From: Aurantiacibacter rhizosphaerae
Lineage (GTDB): Bacteria; Pseudomonadota; Alphaproteobacteria; Sphingomonadales; Sphingomonadaceae
DNA length: 64,000 nt
Direction: 5' to 3'
Assembly: GCF_009807005.1 (NCBI RefSeq)
Contig: NZ_WUBR01000003.1
Span: 310,001-374,000 of the forward strand
Below, one piece after another: positions 7,860 through 15,868 of the stretch. Under the pieces are notes generated by a model. It did not search any database. It was given only the letters and a program-made list of their open reading frames with translations, and was not told where the DNA came from. A program made the translations under genes and the position numbers. Each line of letters starts with the position of its first letter. Position 1 is the first letter of the stretch.

Positions 7860-7983
7860 TTCCATTGCATTTTCCCAGCCGTGCCCGACACTTAGCTGGA
7901 AAGTATTAGAGAATACGGCATTTGGTCTGTATAAGGGGCCACCGCGACCATTCGCTTTTGGCCGCAGACTGGGGTGCTGCAGC

Positions 7984-8997
7984 ATGTACAGACTGGCTGG
8001 TTTCGATGTGCCCCGGCGCTTTGACGCGCCGATTGTCCGCGTGCTTGTGCAATGTCTGTTCGGCCTTGGTTGCACGCTGGCGATGATCGGCTTTCGCAGT
8101 TTCCTGGATGTGTGGGCGGCAACGGCGGGTCCTTTCGCGCTGGTTTATCCCACCGTTCTGATCGCCACGTTGTATGGCCATCTGAAGGCCGGCATCGTGA
8201 CCTATGTCACCAGTTTCCTGTGGGCCTGGTATTTCGTGCTGCCGACCGTCCACGGCTTTACCTTCGAAGTTGCGACCGATCCTTCGCGCGTGGTGATAAA
8301 TGGCGCCGCGGTGCTGGTGGTCATGCTGTTTGCCGAAAGCTTCCGCCGCGCGGTGGTGACGGCGATCGACCAGCGCGACGAGCAGATTGCACGTGCCACC
8401 ATGCTGCAGCAGGAACTGGAGCATCGCACGAAGAACAATTTCGCATTGGCTGCCAGTCTGCTGGAAATGCAGAAGCGCCGCGAACAGCTTCCCGAAGTAA
8501 TCTCTGCGCTGGAGCAGGCCATTGCCCGCATCCATTCCTTCTCCTCCGCCTATTCGAATCTGGCGCTGACGCAGGGTGAGGGGGCGATGGTGGCCATGCA
8601 GGATTATCTGGCCGACGTCGTTGACCGTGTTACGCGGGGAGCGTTCATGGACAATGTCAGGGTAGAGGTGGAGATCGATAGCGATACGCATCACATGCCC
8701 CGCGAAGTTGCCGTTGCCATTGGCCTCTTCACGAATGAGGCGCTGACCAATTGCGCCAAATACGCGTTCCCGAATGGGCGCGACGGGAATGTGAAGGTAA
8801 AGTTCACCGGCGCCAGCGATAACTGGTCCCTTGCAATCGATGATGATGGCATCGGCACCGCCGGGGTCAGCGCGGAATCAACCGGTATCGGGGAACGCCT
8901 GTTTGCCGCCTTCGCCCAGCAGGCAGGCGCGCAATACCACGTGGAAGCCACACCCAGCGGGCGCTCTCTCCGGCTTGCCAGCCAGGGACTGAACTAA
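7984..8997 (+). CDS. membrane sensor histidine kinase, DUF4118 + HisKA_2 type
   Basis: 337 aa. Residues about 20-115 hold four short membrane segments typical of DUF4118 (KdpD-like) sensors. A HisKA_2 dimerisation region follows, with the phospho-acceptor His147 in ELEHRTKNNFAL. The C-terminal ATPase domain shows an N-box (LFTNEALTNCAKYAF) and a G1-type motif (IDDDGIGTA). No response-regulator gene is adjacent, so it is an orphan kinase; in this order HisKA_2 kinases often feed the general stress response (PhyR). It is flanked by catabolic genes but lies in its own transcription unit. The 124-bp upstream gap has a GTATT-AGAG-AATAC repeat at 7903-7916. Confidence 0.82.
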   Translation: MYRLAGFDVPRRFDAPIVRVLVQCLFGLGCTLAMIGFRSFLDVWAATAGPFALVYPTVLIATLYGHLKAGIVTYVTSFLWAWYFVLPTVHGFTFEVATDPSRVVINGAAVLVVMLFAESFRRAVVTAIDQRDEQIARATMLQQELEHRTKNNFALAASLLEMQKRREQLPEVISALEQAIARIHSFSSAYSNLALTQGEGAMVAMQDYLADVVDRVTRGAFMDNVRVEVEIDSDTHHMPREVAVAIGLFTNEALTNCAKYAFPNGRDGNVKVKFTGASDNWSLAIDDDGIGTAGVSAESTGIGERLFAAFAQQAGAQYHVEATPSGRSLRLASQGLN

Positions 8998-9013
8998 GGC
9001 GCACCAGATCTAT

Positions 9014-9031
9014 CGGCACCGTGCGGTGCCG
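9014..9031. terminator. hairpin between convergent kinase and oxygenase genes
   Basis: CGGCACC-GTGC-GGTGCCG is a perfect 7-bp stem with a four-base loop in the 37-bp gap between two convergent stop codons. No T-tract follows on either strand, so it is a weak or factor-assisted terminator at best. Confidence 0.35.
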
Positions 9032-9034
9032 CGA

Positions 9035-10525
9035 TCACCCCTTGCGGCAGCTGTTCTCCAATTTAGCGCGGCTTACCCATGTACCATGAACCTGGCTGCG
9101 CAGCGGCCTGCCGGTTTTTATCGTGGCGATGGCACCGGCCTCGATATTGTCTGCTTCCACCACCCACAGCTCGCTAGAATAGTCGGACGGGTCGCCTGCG
9201 CCAGGAGGGCCGTTGGGCAGGTCTATCATGCACAGCAACCAGCCGCCGTGGCCTGCATCCGGCGATGGCACATGCGCGGGTTCGCTGATGGCGGCACCCG
9301 GCGGCGTTTCCATCATCGCCAGCTGGCCAGTGGTGGGATCGATCCGCAGCAGCGCGTTGAAATTGGCGCCCACCGGACCTCCCAGCATCGGCGGACCTTT
9401 CGCCTGCGGGTTCATGCTGAGATACCACGCTCGGCCATAAGGGCGGCCCTGCGCTGCATCCTCAACCCGGCACAAATCACCCGGAGGGCCAAGCGGCTGC
9501 TGCGCGATGGCCAGCTCATCCGCGCTCATGTCCACGCTCCACCGGGTCAGCGCGCCGCCGATTTCCTGCTGCGGGATATCGATGCCGCCCGCCTCGCGCA
9601 TGAAGCCAAAGGCGTTGGTATCGCTGAGGCACAGGTCCACATGCACCGTGTCGCCATCCTCGAAGGCGTTTACCTCGTGAAAGCAGGATACGCCCTTAGG
9701 CCCCTCTATCCACACCATTTCCGATACGTCGCCATATCGGGGCATGATGCCAAGATAGCTGGGCTTGTCCTGGTGATGAGCCCAATGCGCGCCACCTTCC
9801 TTCAGCCGGTCCAGATCGGCCAGCGTGGGGAAGATCGGGAAAATCGCGTAATTCTCCGTGATCACGAAATCATGGATGGTGGAGCAATAGGGTTGATCGA
9901 ACCATTGCTCCTTCACCAGATTGCCGTCCTTGTCCGCGATGCAATAGGCGACATCCAGGCTGCACAATCCGGCGGCCTGGTAACCGAAGAAGAACATCTC
10001 TCCCGTCTCCGGGTCGATGCGTGGATGGGCGGTGAAAGTCTCCGATTTCAGCTTGCCCTCATAATCCCAGCGCCCCTCTGTCGCCAGCGTGTGCGGGTTC
10101 ACCTCGTATCCGCGCCCGTCCTCCTTGGTCATGAACAGGCGGCCTGCGTGCCAGACGGGGGTGGTGTTGGCGAGCGTGCGATCCATGCCTTCCGCCGCCG
10201 GATCATCGGTGAAGGGGTTGCGATAACGGCCAAACAGCGCGCGGCCCGCCTCCTTCTCCGCCAGATAGCGCTGGGTTTCGACATATTTGATGCTGAAATC
10301 CACCTTTCCACCGGCAAAGCTGAAGGCCGAGATCATGCCATCGTGGTTCAGCGCGATATCATCTTCGAACATGGGATCTTGCGCGTTATCGGGCACGGCG
10401 CGGAAGAAGGTGCCGTCAATTGCGGCAGGGATTTCTCCGTGAACTTCCAGGTCCTGCAACTTGTATTCTTGCTGCCGCGGAGTATTCGTGCCGATGAAAT
10501 GGATGGTCTGCGGAAACGCGCCCAT
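9035..10525 (-). CDS. carotenoid oxygenase family, lignostilbene dioxygenase / isoeugenol monooxygenase-like
   Basis: 496-aa cytosolic seven-bladed propeller enzyme with a non-heme Fe(II) centre. The four iron histidines are visible: His167 (TAHPRID), His218 (STIHDF), His283 (CFHEVN) and His480 (QVHGTW). Family members cleave the interphenyl double bond of lignostilbenes to two benzaldehydes, or split isoeugenol or 4-vinylguaiacol to vanillin. Length fits this clade. ATG 10525 has AGAGG eight bases upstream. It is divergent from the MarR gene over a promoter with two overlapping TAACG half-sites. A vanillin-type product would feed the aldehyde dehydrogenases and the LigM-like enzyme encoded nearby. 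Exact substrate is unresolved. Confidence 0.88.
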   Translation of the reverse strand: MGAFPQTIHFIGTNTPRQQEYKLQDLEVHGEIPAAIDGTFFRAVPDNAQDPMFEDDIALNHDGMISAFSFAGGKVDFSIKYVETQRYLAEKEAGRALFGRYRNPFTDDPAAEGMDRTLANTTPVWHAGRLFMTKEDGRGYEVNPHTLATEGRWDYEGKLKSETFTAHPRIDPETGEMFFFGYQAAGLCSLDVAYCIADKDGNLVKEQWFDQPYCSTIHDFVITENYAIFPIFPTLADLDRLKEGGAHWAHHQDKPSYLGIMPRYGDVSEMVWIEGPKGVSCFHEVNAFEDGDTVHVDLCLSDTNAFGFMREAGGIDIPQQEIGGALTRWSVDMSADELAIAQQPLGPPGDLCRVEDAAQGRPYGRAWYLSMNPQAKGPPMLGGPVGANFNALLRIDPTTGQLAMMETPPGAAISEPAHVPSPDAGHGGWLLCMIDLPNGPPGAGDPSDYSSELWVVEADNIEAGAIATIKTGRPLRSQVHGTWVSRAKLENSCRKG

Positions 10526-10561
10526 GATTTTTACCTCTTCCCGTGATTCTTGCGGTAACGC

Positions 10562-10573
10562 TAACGTTTGTTA
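10562..10573. promoter_or_regulatory. 12-bp operator, site B (oxygenase / marR promoter)
   Basis: TAACGTTTGTTA matches TAACGATCGTTA at 10 of 12 positions. An extra TAACGC half-site overlaps just upstream at 10556. It lies between the divergent oxygenase and MarR genes, 53 bp before the MarR start, as expected for autoregulation. Confidence 0.55.
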
Positions 10574-10626
10574 CAATGAGTGCAAGACCGCATCCAGGGT
10601 TTGAGGATCGAAGTGGGAGTATGCGG

Positions 10627-11133
10627 ATGAGTGGAAAAGCCAGCCTTCACGGAAGCGAAACCGGCGAGGTGGTGCTGCTGCACCGCCTGCTGAAGCTGAC
10701 GAATAGGCTGATGGCGCCATTCTCCACCCATCTTGCCCACCGATACAAGATCAGCGTGAACGAATTTCGCCTGTTGATGACGGTGGGCGCGCTGGGCCGC
10801 ACCGCCAGTCACGAGGTGGCCGATCTGACGGGTGTGAACGCGATGAGCATCAGCCGCGCGGTGGCCACCCTGCAAAAGCACGGGCGCATCGTGGTGGAGC
10901 GGGACGAGAGCAACAAGCGCCGCAAGTGGCTGAGCCTGACCGACGAGGGAAAGCGCCTGTACGAGATCATGCGCCCGCAATCGGAAACCGTGGCGCATTA
11001 CCTGTTCGGCAAGCTGGAGCCTACCGAACTGGAAGGCTTCGCCAGTATCGTGGAACGCCTTATAGAGCGGCTGGATGCAGAGGACGAGGATGGCAATTCC
11101 GTCTTCCTCGAACGCACGAAACCGGCGGAGTGA
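10627..11133 (+). CDS. MarR-family transcriptional regulator
   Basis: 168 aa from ATG 10627, which has GGGAG at 7-base spacing; ATG 10621 and ATG 10576 are in frame but poorly placed for that site. The winged helix-turn-helix spans about residues 45-105: ISVNEFRLLMTVGAL, ASHEVADLTGVNAMSISRAVATL (recognition helix) and VERDESNKRRKWLSLTDEG (wing). MarR proteins are dimers that usually repress divergent operons and release DNA on binding phenolic ligands. Four palindromic sites of one type lie in divergent promoters of this island, one of them in this gene's own promoter. It is the best candidate regulator of that set. It is followed after 2 bp by an NTF2-fold gene. Confidence 0.88.
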   Translation: MSGKASLHGSETGEVVLLHRLLKLTNRLMAPFSTHLAHRYKISVNEFRLLMTVGALGRTASHEVADLTGVNAMSISRAVATLQKHGRIVVERDESNKRRKWLSLTDEGKRLYEIMRPQSETVAHYLFGKLEPTELEGFASIVERLIERLDAEDEDGNSVFLERTKPAE

Positions 11134-11135
11134 GC

Positions 11136-11561
11136 ATGACCGAGGAACAGCGCCGCGCGATCGAGGCCGATGTAACGCGCCTGATCCATGAATATGTTTG
11201 GGCGAATGACGCGCAGGATTGGCAGCGGTGCGCAGCGCTCTACACCGAAGATGCCGTGTTCCGGCGGCCCAGCGGCGGTGATCCCGTGCTGGGGCGCGAT
11301 GCGATCCTCGCCAGCTTCACCGCGCGTGCGCCCCGTGCTCAGCGGCACGTGATGGCCAATACGCTGGTTGACCTGGTGAGCGAGAGCGAGGCGAGGGCGA
11401 AATCGGTGATCGTGCTCTACATGGGCGATGCCAGCGATGATGGCCTGCCGGTGCAGGATGCCAAGTCTCCGCTGATCGGCACGTTTGAGGATCGCTGCGT
11501 GCTGACAGGCGATGGCTGGCGCTTTGCGGAGCGGACCGGCGGGCTGGATTTCCGGCCTTAG
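11136..11561 (+). CDS. NTF2/SnoaL-like protein
   Basis: 141 aa of the SnoaL_4 type: an N-terminal helix pair (EADVTRLIHEYVWANDAQDWQ), CAALYTEDAVFRRPSGG, a GRDAILASF helix, HVMANTLVDLVSE, and a terminal strand DGWRFAERTGGLDF. ATG 11136 follows GGAG in the end of the MarR gene, and the two are surely co-transcribed. Its stop codon overlaps the stop of the convergent MFS gene by two bases. Its linkage to MarR and its promoter shared with the divergent oxygenase suggest it acts just before or after the stilbene- or propenyl-cleaving step. Biochemical function is not known. Confidence 0.72.
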   Translation: MTEEQRRAIEADVTRLIHEYVWANDAQDWQRCAALYTEDAVFRRPSGGDPVLGRDAILASFTARAPRAQRHVMANTLVDLVSESEARAKSVIVLYMGDASDDGLPVQDAKSPLIGTFEDRCVLTGDGWRFAERTGGLDFRP

Positions 11562-12793
11562 CCGACAGGCCTATCCGCCTGCGCTTCCACCACTTCGCGC
11601 CGTTTCAGCGCAGCAGGCACCAGCAGGGCAATTGCAACGCAGGCAAGGGCCGGTATCGCGGCGACGCCTAGGAAGTCTTTAGGCGCGACAGAGGTTGCGA
11701 GCATCCATCCCCCCAGTGGCGGACCGGCAAATGCCCCAAGCCGTGCCACCAGCACGCCTACGCCCACGGCGCTTGAAAGCATGCGGGCGGGGAACAGATA
11801 TGCAGCCAGGCCCGGCAGCACCATGCCGCCTGCATTGGCCCCGCCAACGCCCACCATCAGCAGCAGCGTCCAGCGGGTCTGGTCTGGCGCCGTCAGCCAG
11901 ATCGCCGCGAAGCTTGCTGCCATCGATCCGAACAGCAGCACTAGCGTCAGTCGCTTGTGCCAACGGTCCAGCAGCAGGCTGGCGGCAATGCCAATGCCAA
12001 GGCCCGCCAGATTGGCGACCCCTGTAACGCGCGCCGCGGCGTCCAAGGTCATGCCGGCACCCGGCAGCACCGTGGGCAGCCAGCTGTTCAGCAGGTAGAG
12101 ATTGCACGCATTGAAGGCGAGCAGCGCGGCGAACACGGCAAAGGGAAAGACCCACGGCGATTTGAACAAGGCGAGTTGCGGCAGCGGCTCCTTCGCCGCT
12201 TTCTCCTCAGTACCTTCGGTATCGCCGAAGCCGGGTATGCCCGGATGGAGGATCGGCCAGAGTGCAATGGCGAGAATAATGGCGAAGGCACCGGGCACAA
12301 GGAACAGCCCCTCCCAGCCCAGCAGGTCCACGATTTCGGGGGCCAGCAGACCGGCCAGCGCAAGGCCGATGGGAATGCCGGCGGAAACCACCGCCATGAT
12401 GGTTGCGCGCAGGCGCGGTGGCGCAAGCTCGGCGGACAAGGCGCTGACATTGGGCAGGCATGCGCCCAGCGCTAGACCGGTCAGCAATCGCCAGACAAGG
12501 AAGCCGGTAATGCTGGTAGCGCTGGCCGTGCCAAGCGTGGACAACCCCGTGACGAGGCAACCAAGCACGATAAGTGTGCGCCGCCCGAAACGATCACCCA
12601 AAGGTGCGATCAGCGCGCCGCCTGCGCCAAGCCCGATCAGCAGGGCAGTAAAGACCCAACCGAATCCGGCAGGATCGAGGCCCAACGCCCCCTCCAGCCG
12701 GGGTACGGCCAGCGCCATGGCGGCGATATCAAAGCCTTCCATGACGAAAATACCGCCCAGCAGGACGAGCGAGACAATGCTGCGGCCGTTCAT
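11558..12793 (-). CDS. MFS transporter, aromatic acid:H+ symporter-like
   Basis: 411 aa with twelve predicted membrane segments. Segment 1 carries VMEGFDIAAMALAVP, resembling the DGFD motif of PcaK/BenK-type aromatic acid symporters. The loop 2-3 signature is GDRFGRRT. A cytosolic loop with EKAAKEPL separates the two halves. ATG 12793 is preceded by GGAGG at 7-base spacing. It is 21 bp downstream of the two-domain NTF2 gene and runs from the same promoter (13715-13865). It likely imports the aromatic acid or a phenolic used by this island. An export role cannot be excluded from sequence. Confidence 0.82.
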   Translation of the reverse strand: MNGRSIVSLVLLGGIFVMEGFDIAAMALAVPRLEGALGLDPAGFGWVFTALLIGLGAGGALIAPLGDRFGRRTLIVLGCLVTGLSTLGTASATSITGFLVWRLLTGLALGACLPNVSALSAELAPPRLRATIMAVVSAGIPIGLALAGLLAPEIVDLLGWEGLFLVPGAFAIILAIALWPILHPGIPGFGDTEGTEEKAAKEPLPQLALFKSPWVFPFAVFAALLAFNACNLYLLNSWLPTVLPGAGMTLDAAARVTGVANLAGLGIGIAASLLLDRWHKRLTLVLLFGSMAASFAAIWLTAPDQTRWTLLLMVGVGGANAGGMVLPGLAAYLFPARMLSSAVGVGVLVARLGAFAGPPLGGWMLATSVAPKDFLGVAAIPALACVAIALLVPAALKRREVVEAQADRPVG

Positions 12794-12814
12794 GTGCGGT
12801 CCTCCGCAATCCGA

Positions 12815-13714
12815 TCAGGCAACACGGTGCAATCCTTCCCCGCCCGACAATGCCTCGTCCCGCCCGTCCCACGGGCTTGGCATGCGATAGGGCACGGTGA
12901 GGAAATTGGCCTCCACCTGTTCAATCGCACCGTCGCGGATGCGGAAGGCTTCGGCCAGGTAATAGCTATGCGGGCGGCGCACCGGGCTGCTGGCTTTGGT
13001 GCCGTCGGTCAGCTCGTACTCTCCCAGCCTGCCCGAATGATCGATGAAGCCATAGGCCAGCACGATGCCGCGTTCGGTATCCACCAGTGGAAAGCGGCGG
13101 GCGCGCAGATCGTCATCATAGCGATACCAGCCCAGCGCGAACTGCTCCTCGCAGCCAAGACGCGCCACGGGCAGGGGGAAGTCTTCGTTATTGGTGGTCT
13201 GCACGCCGTTTTCCACGCGGTTGCAATGCGGCCAGAACTTCGTGTTGATCGTGCCGTCGTTGCGCTCGATCGTTTCGAAATAGCCATCGGCCACGCGCAC
13301 CAGTTCTTCCCGGCTGGAACGCGCCTCGTCCGCCACCAGCGCCTCCATCACGCGCTTTCGATCAAATCGCTGCGGTCCGAAGGGGAAACCCTCGTCCTTG
13401 TTGCGCGCCACCACGGTTTCGATACCGACGATCTGATCGCCCGATATTTCCAGCCGGATGCAGGCCGGGTTCAGCGCATCTGTCTCCTCCACCGCGGTGA
13501 ACACGGCCACCTGTCCGCGCGCGGCTTCGGCAAAGCGAAGATCGTAATCATGTTTCGCAGTGATCGTGTTCCACAGCCCATCGCCCACCGATAGCGCCAC
13601 GTTATTCTCGGTGTTGAACGCATGCGGCGCTATTGGCGCGAGCGAGGGATCCTTCGTCGACAGCGCTGCCAGATAAGCGTCCAGCACGGTATAAAGATCA
13701 CTACGAGACGCCAC
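12815..13714 (-). CDS. tandem NTF2-like two-domain protein
   Basis: 299 aa from GTG 13714, chosen because GGGAG lies six bases upstream; the open frame extends further but only through promoter sequence. Two consecutive NTF2-like halves are seen (about residues 5-135 and 145-285). Each has a helical start (LYTVLDAYLAALSTKDPS; RVADGYFETIERNDGT) and a conserved type of block around NTENNVALSVGDGLW and NRVENGVQTTN. It resembles DUF8021-type tandem proteins, for which I know no assigned reaction. It is cytosolic, leads an operon with the MFS permease, and is divergent from the flavoprotein operon over operator site C. It may dehydrate, isomerise or cleave a dimeric phenolic substrate. Confidence 0.7.
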   Translation of the reverse strand: MASRSDLYTVLDAYLAALSTKDPSLAPIAPHAFNTENNVALSVGDGLWNTITAKHDYDLRFAEAARGQVAVFTAVEETDALNPACIRLEISGDQIVGIETVVARNKDEGFPFGPQRFDRKRVMEALVADEARSSREELVRVADGYFETIERNDGTINTKFWPHCNRVENGVQTTNNEDFPLPVARLGCEEQFALGWYRYDDDLRARRFPLVDTERGIVLAYGFIDHSGRLGEYELTDGTKASSPVRRPHSYYLAEAFRIRDGAIEQVEANFLTVPYRMPSPWDGRDEALSGGEGLHRVA

Positions 13715-13740
13715 GGCCTTCTCCCTCACCCTCAATGCCA

Positions 13741-13752
13741 CTGTTATAACAG
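13741..13752. promoter_or_regulatory. palindrome CTGTTATAACAG
   Basis: Perfect 12-bp palindrome 27 bp upstream of the tandem NTF2 start codon. It contains GTTA and TAAC half-sites in the order opposite to the 12-bp operator family. It could be a secondary site of the same regulator or a leftward promoter element. Confidence 0.35.
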
Positions 13753-13787
13753 GGGTCTCTTGACTCAAGGCCCTGCTAGCTGAAAAG

Positions 13788-13799
13788 TAACGATCGTTA
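13788..13799. promoter_or_regulatory. 12-bp operator, site C
   Basis: TAACGATCGTTA is identical to site A, in the divergent promoter between the tandem NTF2-MFS operon and the flavoprotein-cytochrome operon. It lies 66 bp before the flavoprotein start. Confidence 0.65.
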
Positions 13800-13865
13800 A
13801 AGTCGCGTTGGCAGGCAAGGAGGCAGAACCCTTGCTCGCGGCGCGTGGGAGAGGAAGTATAGACT

Positions 13866-15428
13866 ATGGCGGAAACACCGCTACCACCGGGATTATCGGC
13901 CATGCGGCTGGATGCCGCGCGCGTTGCGCTGGAGCAGGCATTGGGGGCATCGAAGGTTTTCTTCAAGCTTCTGGATCAGCGATCCTATCAGGACAAGTTC
14001 GCGGTGGACGATGCCGCGCACCATCCCGCCGGTGCCGTTGCGCCCGATACGGTGGAGGAAATTCAGGCGGTGGTGCAGATCGCCAATGAATACCGCCTGC
14101 CGATCTTCCCCATCGCGCGCGGAAAGAACCTGGGATACGGCGGCACTGCGCCCGTGCTGGCTGGCAGCGTGGTGCTCGATCTGTCGCGCATGAAGAAGAT
14201 CGAGTTCGACGAGGAAATGGGCACCGTGCTGCTGGAGCCGGGCGTGGGTTTCTACGACCTCTACGATTACATCCAGCGCAACAACCTGCCCTACTGGCTA
14301 TCCACCCCCGGCAACAGCTGGGGCAGCGTGATGGGCAACGCGCTGGATCGCGGCGTTGGCTACACGCCCTATGGCGAGCACACGAAGAACATCTGCGGGC
14401 TGGAGGTGGTGCTGGCCAATGGTGAGGTGGTGCGCACCGGCATGGGCGCTTTCACCGATGCGCCGACATGGCAGGCCTATCCCTTCGGCTTTGGTCCGGG
14501 TTGGGACCAGATGTTCGTACAGTCCAACTTCGGCATCGTCACCAAGATGGGCATGTGGCTGATGCCGGAGCCGGAAAGCCTGATGGGCATGGATGTCGAG
14601 TTTGACCGGCCCGAAGATCTGAAGGTGATGATCGATACCATCGCCCCGCTGCGCCGCGAACGCCTGCTGACCCAGTCACCTAGCATCGGCAACTGGATGC
14701 GCGCCGCCGCCGTGCTGACCACGCGCGACCAGTGGACCGACGAGCCGGGAGCGATTTCGGATTCGGTGATCGACGCGATCCGCAAGCAGTTCAACATCGG
14801 CTGGTGGGGCGTATCCCTGCGCCTTTACGGGCGGGAGGACGTGAACAAGGCGGCTTACAAGGTGCTGGAGGAGGCCATGGGCAATGCCGGGCCGATGGCG
14901 ATCAAGCCCACCAGCTGGCGCAAGGGCGAGCCGCTGGAATATACCGGCTGGACAGGCACGCCGATGACCTTCCCGATGCAGAACGTGAACTGGTATGGCG
15001 GGCGCGGCGGGCACATCGGTTTCTCGCCCATCATCCCGCAGGATGGCGACAAGGCGCTGGCGCAGTTCCGCCGCACCTATGCGCGCTATCAGGAATACGG
15101 GATGGATTATCAGGGCAGCTTCGCGTTCGGCGAGCGGCACATGACCAATGTGAACGCGATGATCTTCAACAAGGACGATCCGCAGATGATGGCAAAGGTC
15201 GATCCGTTCTTCCGCACCTTGGTGGCCGATGCGAAGGAGCATGGTTACGGCGAATATCGCACCCATCTGGATTACATGGACCTCGTGGCAGACAGCTATG
15301 ACTTTAACGGCGGATCGCTGAACCGGATGAACGAGGCGGTGAAGGACGCGCTCGACCCCAACGGCATTATCGCGCCGGGCAAGAGCGGTATCTGGGGCAG
15401 CGCCTACAGGCAGGAGCGGCAAGCGTGA
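13866..15428 (+). CDS. FAD-linked 4-cresol dehydrogenase / vanillyl-alcohol-oxidase family flavoprotein
   Basis: 520 aa, about the length of the flavoprotein subunit of p-cresol methylhydroxylase (PchF). The N-terminal FAD_binding_4 domain shows PIFPIARGKNLGYGGTAP and GSVVLDLSRMKKIEF; LSTPGNSWGSVMGNALDRG is the typical pyrophosphate-binding stretch. The C-terminal substrate domain follows and ends with DPNGIIAPGKSGIWG. Enzymes of this group hydroxylate or dehydrogenate 4-alkylphenols (cresol, eugenol, propylguaiacol) at the benzylic or allylic carbon. A cytochrome c gene directly downstream indicates a dehydrogenase that passes electrons to cytochrome rather than an oxidase. No signal peptide is evident, as is also puzzling for some relatives. 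Which residue binds FAD covalently was not determined. Confidence 0.85.
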   Translation: MAETPLPPGLSAMRLDAARVALEQALGASKVFFKLLDQRSYQDKFAVDDAAHHPAGAVAPDTVEEIQAVVQIANEYRLPIFPIARGKNLGYGGTAPVLAGSVVLDLSRMKKIEFDEEMGTVLLEPGVGFYDLYDYIQRNNLPYWLSTPGNSWGSVMGNALDRGVGYTPYGEHTKNICGLEVVLANGEVVRTGMGAFTDAPTWQAYPFGFGPGWDQMFVQSNFGIVTKMGMWLMPEPESLMGMDVEFDRPEDLKVMIDTIAPLRRERLLTQSPSIGNWMRAAAVLTTRDQWTDEPGAISDSVIDAIRKQFNIGWWGVSLRLYGREDVNKAAYKVLEEAMGNAGPMAIKPTSWRKGEPLEYTGWTGTPMTFPMQNVNWYGGRGGHIGFSPIIPQDGDKALAQFRRTYARYQEYGMDYQGSFAFGERHMTNVNAMIFNKDDPQMMAKVDPFFRTLVADAKEHGYGEYRTHLDYMDLVADSYDFNGGSLNRMNEAVKDALDPNGIIAPGKSGIWGSAYRQERQA

Positions 15429-15439
15429 GAGAGATCGGC

Positions 15440-15868
15440 ATGAAACGCATCGGATTGATCGCAGGCGCCATGGCCCTGGCCGGATGCGCAGGGGTAGCAC
15501 TGGCCCAGAGCGCGGCCGGCATTGACGACGAGACGGAAGCCGCCGCCGAAAGGCAAGGCGGCCCGCTGCCCATGCCGCAACCTGTCACCATGGCACAGCG
15601 GCCCAACGCGACGGGCGGAGAGGCGCTGTATGTCGAATATTGCGCCATGTGCCACACGGCCAACGGCATGGGCACGGGCCTTCTTGCCCGCCGCCGCGAC
15701 GATGCCTTGCTGGAAGAGCGCGGCGATCTGGCCGCGGCCTTCGTGGTGGTGGCCGCGCGCAACGGCATCGGCAATATGCCCGCCATCCCGCGCGGCGAGG
15801 TTTCGGACGCTGACCTGCAGGCAATTGGCGAATATCTTGCCGCCGGTCCGCATGAGGTGACGCCATGA
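15440..15868 (+). CDS. cytochrome c subunit of the 4-alkylphenol dehydrogenase-like enzyme
   Basis: 142 aa from ATG 15440, with a GAGAGAG ribosome-binding site; a GTG at 15425 overlapping the flavoprotein stop is the alternative. The signal region MKRIGLIAGAMALAGC ends in a possible lipobox (LAGC), so the protein is either periplasmic or lipid-anchored. The heme motif is CAMCH in EYCAMCHTANGMG, and the likely axial Met lies in IGNMPAIPRGEV. It corresponds to PchC, which takes electrons from the flavoprotein and passes them to the respiratory chain. It overlaps the next gene by ATGA, showing a tight three-gene operon. Confidence 0.83.
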   Translation: MKRIGLIAGAMALAGCAGVALAQSAAGIDDETEAAAERQGGPLPMPQPVTMAQRPNATGGEALYVEYCAMCHTANGMGTGLLARRRDDALLEERGDLAAAFVVVAARNGIGNMPAIPRGEVSDADLQAIGEYLAAGPHEVTP

